This document shows, one piece after another, positions 33,401 through 40,987 of a DNA stretch of 40,987 nt. The stretch is from Diphasiastrum complanatum. Its lineage: Eukaryota; Streptophyta; Lycopodiopsida; Lycopodiales; Lycopodiaceae. The stretch is from contig MU835205.1 in NCBI GenBank assembly GCA_029204225.1, positions 1 through 40,987 on the forward strand. The letters run 5' to 3'. Made by a program: the position numbers and the translations under genes. The notes beneath the pieces were generated by a model that was not told the DNA's origin, searched no databases, and saw nothing but the letters and a program-made list of their open reading frames with translations. Within the stretch, counting starts at the first letter, position 1. Each line of letters opens with the position of its first letter.

Positions 33401-33645
33401 TGAAGGCCAGGTTCTCTGAATTCTTAAGTGAGTACAGAACTTTTCAACAGGAGATGCATAATCTTGCAAAACAAAATATCCTACTTTCTTGGATGGGCGG
33501 ATGGAGAAAGTTTAAGCTATCACGCTTTTATTTTCACTTGAGCTCGAGAGAAAGGGACAAGGGCGATGCAAAAGGGGACGGATCCTCCCCTGCCAAACAA
33601 ATAGAACAGTGGAAGCAGAGAAACCGGAGACATTCTCTTTCGTAG
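30441..33645 (+). CDS. NPH3/RPT2-like BTB-NPH3 domain protein, four coding exons
   Basis: Exons 30441-30571, 31519-31588, 31717-32955 and 33076-33645 join in frame with GT-AG introns of 947, 128 and 120 bp, predicting 669 aa. The first junction splits a Trp codon, restoring the KAWFVAT segment typical of the family. Domains: BTB about residues 47-170 (SDLIVEVGNVRFHL, FPLLSRSDRL, ARFCYGMDV), NPH3 about 223-537 ([42 protein letters not shown]), coiled coil about 571-613, then a tryptophan/basic segment (SWMGGWRKFKLSRF) and a RRHSLS end. Family role: substrate adaptor for CUL3 ubiquitin ligases and partner of phototropins at the plasma membrane in phototropism and auxin transport. PWAENL and ESIAWKAC plus the tail place it nearer NPH3/RPT2 than NPY members, by memory of the families. 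No stops: it looks functional. The first 43 residues are not conserved, so the start is the least certain part. Confidence 0.93.
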
Positions 33646-34195
33646 AAGGAAATAAGGTGGAAACGAGCTGATCTATTACCAAACCGTAGTCCAAAATCAA
33701 CCAACGGCCTAGCAAGTTGACTCCACATGGCATGCCTCAATGTCAAATGAGAGCAAGGTTCTATGTTTGTGTAACCCCTCGGACATTTAGTCCCATTTCT
33801 TTAACAAATGTCTCTAGAAGCAGGATGACCGTTTGCTAAGCTGGAAATCAGTGGCAAGGTATGTTTCTCAAGATGAATTAGCTCTAAATTGAGTTAAGTA
33901 GCGCCCTTGATTGCGGTAAGTCACTGGCTTACTAAGGAATGTGAAGTCTTTTTTCGCCCGAGGACTTTCGACTCCATATAGAGTTGAGATTACATGTCTC
34001 CTCTTATGAACCACACTATCCTAGACTTAGCATCTACATACATTGGGCTACTAGGCAATGAGAAGTATTCATCGCTAAATATCATCAAAGCCCAAGGTGG
34101 CATATGCATCTATTGCCTTCCATGTATCTCAATTTCATGCCATTCTTCTATATAGCTCTTATTAGCACTACCAAATCTTAATTAGGGTTGGTGTT
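33646..34195. other. Presumed 3' UTR and downstream DNA of the NPH3-like gene
   Basis: No coding sequence on the plus strand. I found no clear AATAAA close behind the stop; AATAAG occurs at about 33651. Minus-strand frames overlapping exon 4 are shadows. Confidence 0.4.
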
Positions 34196-34251
34196 GATCC
34201 TTGAGCCTTTGTACACATAATATGATCCTTGAGCCTTTGTACACATGATAT
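34196..34251. repeat. Tandem duplication, 28-bp unit, two copies
   Basis: GATCCTTGAGCCTTTGTACA is repeated at 34196 and 34224, each followed by CAT(A/G)ATAT. One substitution separates the copies. Confidence 0.95.
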
Positions 34252-34343
34252 GATCACTTATTTAGTGTTGTTGACAACTATGCTTGTGTCACTCATATGC
34301 CAACAATCTCTTTCTTTAGACTATTGTAGAATACCCTAGCTTA

Positions 34344-34355
34344 GGTCTGATACCA
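34344..34355 (-). other. Degenerate primer-binding-site-like sequence
   Basis: The minus strand reads TGGTATCAGACC, one base from the plant TGGTATCAGAGC primer binding site. No LTR ends or gag-pol relic are attached, so it is either a remnant or chance. Confidence 0.3.
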
Positions 34356-34359
34356 TTAT

Positions 34360-35558
34360 TTTTAACTTTCCTTGAGAACAGATGTAGTATATTGACATGG
34401 ATGTAAAATATCAATAGACCTTTGCCTACGTGGTGTAGTGGATGTCCCATTGAAGGCTTGAGTTAACAAGGACGATCTTAACCCGAATAACAGTGGTCAA
34501 CCTTCTAATGACAAACATAGTGGTATACTTTGGGACAAGTTTTTTCTTATTATTAATTTCTAATATCAAAGATTACTGTGTTTAAAGTTGATTCACATTG
34601 TTATGGCAAAAATTTTCTTGGTTAAGTTCTTGCAGATAAAACTTTTGATTATATTTGAAAGTGTAAATAATGTATTTTTATGTGGTTATCATAATTTATA
34701 TTATGTAATTGCACACGATGACTCATTGAAACGTAATTGTTGCCATGTGTCTGGAGCTCATTCACAAGACATTTGCAACCCAATTGTCACTACATATTGC
34801 CATACCACAAAAAAAAAGAAAGTGTTTGAACCAAACCAATAGAGACTCATCAAAAAAAAGAAAAACTGAATTGTGAGAAAAAAGAAACAATTGATTGCAA
34901 GGGGGATGTTATGCTCAACATAGATTAAAACCAGACAAAAACTAGTAGAAACTCATGAGAGAATAAATATAAACTTCCATGTCTCTAAATAAATAAAAAA
35001 ATTTGTGAAGCTCCTCATATCTAGTGTTGTTTTGATACATAGATTGGCGTTCATCCTTTGACCATTGCCTCCTAAACTTTCATGAACAATTTGTGCCTAA
35101 AAAACAATAATGCTAGGAAAAATATGTTCAATAAAATTATTAAGACAATATTAATGATGATAAAAATCAAAATTACATTTAATCACCTCACACGATCTAG
35201 GCATGATTAAAGGAAGCTTGGGGATCAATAAAATCTAGAGAGAGAAAATGACTTTCTAGAGAGAGAAAAATGTGCTTTACCAACCTGGGTGCTTGGTATG
35301 AGGGGGGGTGCCGAATCCCACCAATACTATAGGGGAGTGCGGGTTGCGACTGAGGGCGAGCTCCAACCAAGTCTCAGCCTCCCTTGCTGGAATGTTGTCG
35401 TGGCTCTCGCCTTGGCATGCTAGCGCCCCGAAGACTAGGGTCGGTCACACACTTGAAATGTAACCTTCTCAGATTTATCAATAAAGTGGGATTTTCCTCA
35501 AACTGACTCTGATTACCTTCTGGGTTTGCTAAACTTAATTATCCATCTGTAACCCTAG
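34360..35558. other. No gene seen; GC-richer patch at 35280-35480
   Basis: Mostly AT-rich. The patch at 35280-35480 is GC-richer, contains GGGGGGG and ends in an AATAAA-containing segment (ATCAATAAAGTGGG, about 35478-35491). It could be an LTR or 3'-UTR fragment. No partner copy found in the window. Confidence 0.35.
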
Positions 35559-35677
35559 ACAAGACGCTTATTATAATCCCTTGGGATGGAATTTCATTAA
35601 TTACTTTGGAGGGCCTAAACAAGGCGCTTATTATAATCCCTTGAGATGAATTTCATTAATTACTTTGGAGGGCCTAA
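35559..35677. repeat. Tandem duplication, 60-bp unit, two copies
   Basis: A unit starting ACAAG(A/G)CGCTTATTATAATC and ending GGAGGGCCTAA occurs at 35559-35618 and 35619-35677, with three differences including a 1-bp deletion. Confidence 0.95.
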
Positions 35678-35771
35678 AGAGGGAACCGCCTTGTTCTTAA
35701 GGCTAATAGCTCCTTTTGGGCCTACAAAGCTTACAATGGATATTATATTACCTTGAAAAACATTGATGTAC

Positions 35772-35831
35772 AAGGTCTCATCTTGTGATCCATTCAGTAC
35801 ATGACATGAATGGATCACAAGATGAGTCCTT
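35772..35831. repeat. Perfect 20-bp inverted repeat with 10-bp loop
   Basis: Left arm 35777-35796 (CTCATCTTGTG...) and right arm 35807-35826 (...CACAAGATGAG) are exact reverse complements around the loop GTACATGACA. Allowing one mismatch, the stem extends to 35772-35831 (25 bp per arm). Neither strand has coding evidence here. The flanks show no obvious target-site duplication. Confidence 0.95.
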
Positions 35832-35883
35832 TGAATACATATTTGAAACTCCAATTAAAGTAGTAATGATCACTATTTCATCA

Positions 35884-36315
35884 TCATAAGATATAGGATG
35901 AAAAAACAATGTTCATACTAGCATCATCAAAGGACATTGTCAAATACATGACATGAGATGAGTAAAGGGAGATATGGATAAAATTCCTTGCTACTCCTTT
36001 CTCTTTAATCAAGCCTTCATATTGATGTATATTCAGGTCTCTTTTTCCTTGAGACAAGTGATCCTTCTCGGGTTCCTCCTTGATGTCTTTTTCCTTCATC
36101 ATGCTCATTCCCCCTCGGTGTTGATGATGAAAACATGAATCTAAACCATGATCTTCTTCAAGACTCTCAAGATTTTTGTTTTCAAGTCTCAAAACCTGAA
36201 TGTTATCCTTTTCAACATGAGAATCTTTCAAGTCAACAAAACAATCACCAAGACCATTTATGCCAAATTGACTAGTCCACATTTGACTCAATCTACAATT
36301 GCTTACTTCTAGCAA
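35884..36315 (-). CDS. Unrecognised 143-codon frame
   Basis: The product is hydrophilic and acidic in the middle (ENKNLESLEEDHGLDSCFHH, KEKDIKEEPEKDHLSQGKRD) with no domain I recognise. It begins 145 bp from, and runs away from, the plus-strand gag relic at 36461. It may be antisense to decayed gag sequence or chance. I do not claim a gene. Confidence 0.2.
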   Translation of the reverse strand: MLEVSNCRLSQMWTSQFGINGLGDCFVDLKDSHVEKDNIQVLRLENKNLESLEEDHGLDSCFHHQHRGGMSMMKEKDIKEEPEKDHLSQGKRDLNIHQYEGLIKEKGVARNFIHISLYSSHVMYLTMSFDDASMNIVFSSYIL

Positions 36316-36379
36316 TTTGCATTACATACTTGTTGAACTTGAAACTAATGAGGCCAAAAATTCTTGTATGGATATAAGT

Positions 36380-37075
36380 GTCCTTCAAGGATGATTCACT
36401 TACTCTCATACAAGGTTCACAATATGCCTCTTTGAAAATGAAGCCAAAATCTTTCAACTTATGAATGAAAATATCATGCTTAAAGGCAAGAAGAAGAAGT
36501 TTTCATCCAAGAATACCCAAGACATGGAGGTCGAGAGCAAGGATAGAGGATCAAGCTCCGAAGGTAAGAACAAGAAGGACAAGAAGAAGCTAAAGTGTTT
36601 CTTTTGTGGTAATAAAGGACACTTTGCATCTGAGTGTTACAAGAAGAAGAATCCCCAAGAGAAGGACAACCATGCCTCCCTTGTTGGATTACTCTTACTA
36701 GAGTTATCACTATGTTGCTACAAGAAGACAATAGAAGAAGTCAAGACACTTTGTCTACTTCCTCTTCTCAGGCTCTATTTGTCAACCTTGGCTCGAAGCA
36801 ACAGAAGCAAAAAGGCTCCAAGAAGGTTGGAACGAATTAAAAACAGACTCAAAGTCAAGCACAATCATCAGAGCCACAATCGAAGAAGAAGATGTTTTGC
36901 AGATATTGCAAGCGCAATAACCATGAGATCAAGGATTGCCGAATTCTCTAAACGAAGAACGCAGCCAAGCAACCTGATCAACAAGCAAACACAATTTCAT
37001 CATCTTCCCAGGTCGAAGTGAACGAAGACGCATTCATGGTCAAAGATCACAGCGCATTTTACAAGCCTATTTTTT
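36380..37075 (+). pseudogene. Copia-type gag C-terminal relic with two zinc knuckles in different frames
   Basis: The first frame has a lysine-rich linker (NENIMLKGKKKKF, NKKDKKKLK) and a CX2CX4HX4C knuckle CFFCGNKGHFASEC (36596-36636), close to the CFFC knuckle of the 9.2-9.8 kb fragment. After more than 200 bp of altered frames, a second knuckle CRYCKRNNHEIKDC (36898-36939) sits in another frame and is followed by TAA. A short acidic/aromatic segment (NEDAFMVKDHSAFYKP) ends near 37075. Nucleocapsid RNA binding is the family role. At least one frameshift and a stop make it inactive, and no protease or pol follows. Confidence 0.8.
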
Positions 37076-37080
37076 GACTA

Positions 37081-37123
37081 CACATATACGTACACATACA
37101 CAAGCACACACACACACATATAC

Positions 37124-37155
<32 letters not shown>

Positions 37156-37180
37156 TCACATACACATACACATACACATG
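37081..37180. repeat. (CACATA)n-type microsatellite
   Basis: Imperfect CACATA/TACACA repeats with a short CACACACACACA core, directly between the gag relic and the LTR-like repeat. Confidence 0.9.
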
Positions 37181-37185
37181 TGAAA

Positions 37186-37593
37186 GATTTCAACTAGTCT
37201 AGTCAAATGTGGTCATATTTGTTTATTTGGCAATTGAGGCCAATTTTCATATTAGACTTAGAGATTGTCATTTCAAAGTTATTTTTCCCAAATATATTTG
37301 AATTACCACTTTTAGAAAGTGAGGGAAATAGTGGGAGGTCAATGTTGGTAGATTCAAATTTGAATGTTGGAGACATTGAATCTAGTCCAGATTATTGGTA
37401 GGGTTTTTGATATGGAGGGAAACCAAGATCATTAATGAGACATGAATCTGCTTTATATAATTGTACACACGTGGGAAGCTCTCTCTCTCTCTCTCCACTA
37501 TATTGGTGATATCTTGTAACCTTGTGTGGAAGTTCATTTTTTCTCTTTCATTAAGTAGATGCTGATATTTCTATGATGCAAAGGTGTAGATTG
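37186..37593 (+). repeat. LTR-like repeat, inverted counterpart of 1-470
   Basis: Matches the minus strand of 1-470 over most of its length. It has TTATATAA near 37453 followed about 30 bp later by a short CT run (37480-37494), as in an LTR promoter/R region. The match fades before 37594, exactly where a second, minus-strand LTR begins, so this copy was probably split by that insertion. It follows the plus-strand gag relic and may be part of the same old element. Confidence 0.55.
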
Positions 37594-38018
37594 TGTTGAC
37601 TTTCATACCAAAGATCAAGAGGACAAATTTGGAATCCATTTCACAAGAGAACCAATTTGCTTTATTGAATTGAAAAAATGAATGTGTGCAGGAACTCGAG
37701 TTGGTCCCTTTTTATAATAGAGAGGAGGAACCTGGTCTCTGAATCCTATTGGTCCATTTCTGCCTCCCTAATTATTCAAATTTAAAAAAGAGTGAGAACC
37801 ATCCAAATTGGAGGGAAACCCAACTTTATTCACTAACTTGACATTTAGGCCCTACGACAGTAAAAGTCCCGCAAAAAGGCCTAAAGTCCTTTTATTGACT
37901 TGTAACTAATCAAATAATTATATGATCATCAGGTTGGACTTACACACGCAAGGTGCCAAATCCCTCTCACTTATTAACTAGGGTTAGGGTTGTCTTGGGA
38001 TCCGCAAACCCTCCAACA
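37594..38018 (-). mobile_element. 425-bp LTR, minus orientation (3' LTR)
   Basis: On the minus strand it starts TGTTGGAGGG and ends GAAAGTCAACA, giving 5-bp inverted ends TGTTG/CAACA. In order inside it are a TATA box (CTATTATAAAAAGGG, about 37712-37726) and a polyadenylation signal (CAATTCAATAAAGC, about 37660-37673). Immediately before its start lies GGTGGGGGATAC, a polypurine tract. Upstream of that is the copy C ORF. So this should be the 3' LTR of that element. The 5-bp flank at 37589-37593 is GATTG. The 5' LTR is not in the window. Confidence 0.75.
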
Positions 38019-38054
38019 GTATCCCCCACCAAAACTGGTGGCGGTCCCACGACA

Positions 38055-39413
38055 CCTGCATTACTGCTGACTTTTATTGGCTTTGCGATGAATCTCTATT
38101 AAATGATACTGCACCTTCTTCATAAAATCGAGTCGGGCCGTGTTAAAATCCAAATTATGCAGCAAAAAACAACGATGAGCTCCGGCAATCCACTTGGAAG
38201 TTGTCCATGACGTGAAGCGAGATTCAGAATCCTCCCATCATTGCTGCACGATGATATTCTTTGAGGCCATTGGCTTATTTGGATTGAATGCCAAAGGAGG
38301 AAGACAATCATCCTATCTGGTTGTCACTGATGCAACAGAGTTAAATCTTTCACAACAGTGCTGATTGTCTTATTGTAGGATCGGGAGAGTGTATATACTC
38401 CCGCTGGTACGCTTGTAAGGCCCGGTGGAAATCCACTGATATCGTCCAACTGTATTGTTGATGGATGATTGGCCAATTGGGCGTATGGATTGTAATTTTG
38501 TCCATAGCCAATCCCAAATCCTTCCATTTATTTCTTCGCGGCATTGGTACATAATACGGATCTACCCGCAATTGGCGAGGGCTGGTCACATAACTCCTAA
38601 TAGATTCCAAAGTTTTCTCAAAAATGGTAATTCTCCAAGACGGTTGCTCTCCCAATGCGGGTATTTTGTCCAATTCTTAGTCGGCCTCTATCTCAGAGGT
38701 CTTAAATTTAAGGACCCAACCACCACACGAGGACTCATGCGGATGTTGTGCTAGAAAACTCTGGATCTAGTCCTCGACAGTGATTGGCCTTCTGAATAAT
38801 GGTGTGGTCCTTGATGAAGATGGACCCACTTGCACTGCCTGTGGAATTGGCTGTTGTTCTTCAACTTCTGGGGCTCCACCCTGGTCCATGCCCGAATCCA
38901 ACCTTGTATCCATTGGTACTGTAGTTTGGTGCGTAGGGGAGAATTGCAGTATGACTAGAACTAGGATTTGTGGTCCAGCTTCCAATACCTGAGCGGCAGC
39001 TTTTTCATAGGCACTGATGGTTGCCTTAGCCTTTGCCAATTCAGTTGAAGCTGCTCCTTTGAACCTGTCAAAGCGGCCTTGGAATCCCTGAAGCGCCACT
39101 TTGTAAGTTTTCACTTTTTTGAACAAATACGCGATCTCCGTCGGAGTTACCAGATGATCGAGTATTTGTGTCTGGAGATACGCATCATGCTCAAGGGTGG
39201 TCGCATCCAATTCACCTTGGAGACGTGTGCAATCCTGTTCTGCCATCGCAGTTGACCTTGTAGCAGTTGCACTTGTTGCTTTGCATCCTGTATGGCCTTG
39301 TCCACCTGATCTTGTGCGGTTATCAAGGCATTCTGTAGGGAGCTAACATATCCTTCGAGGCGGGTTAAATCTAGGTAGTCTTGATGATTGAAATCTACCT
39401 CTTTATCATGTCA
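38055..39413 (-). pseudogene. Copy C: coiled-coil ORF relic just inside the LTR
   Basis: Minus strand from about 39410: a coiled-coil segment (LEGYVSSLQNALITAQDQVD, KAIQDAKQQVQLLQGQL), a 1-nt frameshift near 39245, more coiled coil (QDCTRLQGELDATTLEHD, STELAKAKATISAYEKAAAQ), a Pro/Gln/Ser-rich linker ending FRRPITVED, then in the same frame past two stops (38765, 38678) a C-terminal domain with SWRITIFEKTLESIRSYVT, DPYYVPMPRRNKWKDLG, TIHTPNWPIIHQQYSWTISV and DFHRALQAYQ. A last shift leads to LAFNPNKPMASKNIIVQQ and a tail ending about 35 bp before the LTR. Its layout resembles copies A and B. I do not recognise the family. The position before the 3' LTR is where some plant Gypsy elements carry an extra ORF; that assignment is inference. 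Confidence 0.6.
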
Positions 39414-40110
39414 TAACCTTGGTGGACTAGGGTGTATTTGTGTGAATCTTAAGGGAGGGTTTCCTACAATCTTTAGACCCATAAACTTATAGACTTTACT
39501 TTTATATAGAACATGTCTTGAATTATCTTGAATGGACTCAAATTTAGACTTTAAAACTGAATCACAAAAATTCATGCACAATAAGTATTCACATGAAGCA
39601 AAAGCATTGAAGGGTCAAGATGCCCCGCCCCCCCTTTCGAAGGATATCTTTTTATTATGCAAAACCAATTGGCCTTTGCGAATTACATATACATAGGATT
39701 CCCAAAAGGTCATAAAAGAGGAACGTAAACTTGGTTCCTTCCAATGGACTTGTTTTTAAATCTAGCTTATCAAAAGCATAGGGTTTTCCTCATAAGACTT
39801 CAATTCTTTCAACATGCAAAGATGAAGAATTCTAGAAACTTGACATGCAATTGGAAATAAGCAAACCATAGTTACATGCCAAGGCAATCATCAAAGTAAT
39901 GCACACATGCAAAAGTTTAGAAGGACTTAATGCATGCATGCATCCAGTTTTTGGGGTGTTTGGTGGTGGAAATCATGGATCAAAATCATAAGATCATTAT
40001 GGAGGGTTCTTGATCTATGGAAGGTCGAATATGGGAAAGAAAGAGCTTTGTTTCATAAATATCTAGATTTTTGGTAGTAGTGGGCCGACTTGGAGGAATG
40101 AGCCAGTTTA
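39414..40110. other. No gene seen
   Basis: Upstream (minus sense) of copy C an in-frame stop closes the frame, and no gag or pol sequence follows. AT-rich with a short C-run (CCCCGCCCCCCC, about 39623). Confidence 0.5.
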
Positions 40111-40113
40111 GTT

Positions 40114-40234
<121 letters not shown>

Positions 40235-40395
40235 AGATGTTTTGAGTTTCCAAAGCCTTCAATCCAAATTTGGCACAATCTCCTTGAGCCACAACTTCAA
40301 GCTTCCTTTCCAAAGCACCTACACACAAAAACAAACAAAGAGGAAGAACTAGAAAGCATAATAATGGAATCCTCCTGGTAGGGGGGCGAGTTTCT

Positions 40396-40411
40396 CCTTA
40401 TATAGAGAGTG
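40396..40411 (-). promoter_or_regulatory. Candidate TATA box, minus strand
   Basis: The minus strand reads CACTCTCTATATAAGGAG, followed about 165 bp downstream by the CT run. This is the TATA plus pyrimidine-rich leader layout of plant promoters and of the LTRs in this window. No coding sequence follows before 39.4 kb that would fit it. Confidence 0.4.
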
Positions 40412-40987
40412 GGGAAACGTTTCAAAGTGAGTGAGGTGTGGGGAAGACTCCAAACAAACTAAAGATGAAGTGGAGTGGATGGGTGAGGTGTATTACTTTG
40501 TGAGAGTGAATGGGTGAGGTGTATAATTTGTAAGAGTTATTAGGATGAATTGGAAGGTGAAGTAAGAATGTAGGAGAGTGCCCCATTCTAGGTGTATAAT
40601 AGCCCAGAAGCCATGTGGCAAGGTAAGTGGAGGTAGTTGGCACAAGGTTTAGACTTGGCCTCTTTTACATATGCATTTTCATTGTCACAACTTGGGAATT
40701 CACCCCAAGTGCAATCTTACTAGGGAAAAAGCCAAGTATATGTTCTTGCTTGTGAATAAAAGTTGTCATGTTGAATACAAATTTCATTTTGTACAAAGTA
40801 TTTCAGGTAATGGCACAATGTTGAATCCTTATGGCCAACAACACTTCGGGCACCCCCATCTTCTCGTAGCAAAATCATCAACTTCAATTGGTGTCCTGCA
40901 ACATAAATACAAAATTTGTAATCAGTTAAATTTTCAGATGGATTTTTGATTGAATACAATGCTAAATATGATTATAATGGAGTAAGA
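40412..40987. other. Possible minus-strand upstream region; no gene seen
   Basis: GGGTGAGGTGTAT(T/A)A occurs twice (about 40480 and 40510) in a short direct repeat. Frames here lack recognisable products. The window ends without a further feature. Confidence 0.35.

Noticed and set aside
34425-34500. TGGTGTAGTGG, similar to a tRNA/SINE A box
   Set aside because: No B box (GGTTCGANTCC) at the right spacing and no cloverleaf that I could form.

Overview
This is a nuclear segment of a land-plant genome, dominated by decayed transposable elements around one recognisable host gene. The evidence for a plant is a spliced NPH3/RPT2-type BTB gene (a plant-specific family), Copia-type LTR retrotransposon remnants with a tRNA-iMet-type primer binding site, long (CT)n/(GA)n microsatellites, AT-rich intergenic DNA and GT-AG introns. 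The share of repeats suggests a large genome. A fern, lycophyte, gymnosperm or large-genome angiosperm all fit, and I cannot choose between them from sequence alone.

Layout. 1-470: LTR-like repeat, a diverged inverted match to 37215-37540. 600-1880: relic of an unrecognised element-borne ORF (copy A). 2.7-5.1 kb: alternating purine/pyrimidine tract, a primer binding site next to a probable LTR edge, a TCGA-rich stretch and a 108-bp tandem array. 5.1-8.0 kb: AT-rich, no gene seen. 8.0-9.2 kb: an unusual array of short palindromes in ~150-bp units, plus a separate ~185-bp direct duplication. 9.2-9.85 kb: Copia gag-protease fragment. 11.5-11.9 kb: C-terminal fragment of a non-LTR retrotransposon (minus). 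13.0-14.2 kb: gag relics (minus). 14.9-15.1 kb: (TC)60 and a probable LTR promoter. 15.9-17.8 kb: copy B of the unrecognised ORF (minus), apparently interrupted by a Copia element whose 3' LTR (17826-18630) and internally deleted pol (to ~20.8 kb) follow. 21.4-23.9 kb: decayed hAT-superfamily transposase (plus). 25.0-26.2 kb: another Copia relic (plus). 28.1-30.4 kb: probable upstream and leader region of the host gene. 30441-33645: the NPH3-like gene, four coding exons, predicted 669 aa. 34-36.4 kb: small duplications and a perfect 20-bp inverted repeat. 36.4-37.1 kb: Copia gag relic. 37.2-38.0 kb: LTR-like sequence broken by a 425-bp minus-strand LTR. 38.06-39.4 kb: copy C, a coiled-coil ORF relic with the same architecture, lying directly inside that LTR. 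40.1-40.4 kb: (GA)n and a minus-strand TATA box.

Only the NPH3-like gene looks intact. It has a BTB domain, an NPH3 domain, a coiled coil, a basic/aromatic segment and a C-terminal RxSxS tail matching the phototropin-dependent 14-3-3 site of Arabidopsis NPH3. That suggests a membrane-associated role in blue-light or auxin-transport signalling. The other coding sequences are element relics with frameshifts, stops or deletions. The least explained items are the 8.0-9.2 kb palindrome array and the three-copy unrecognised ORF family (A, B, C).
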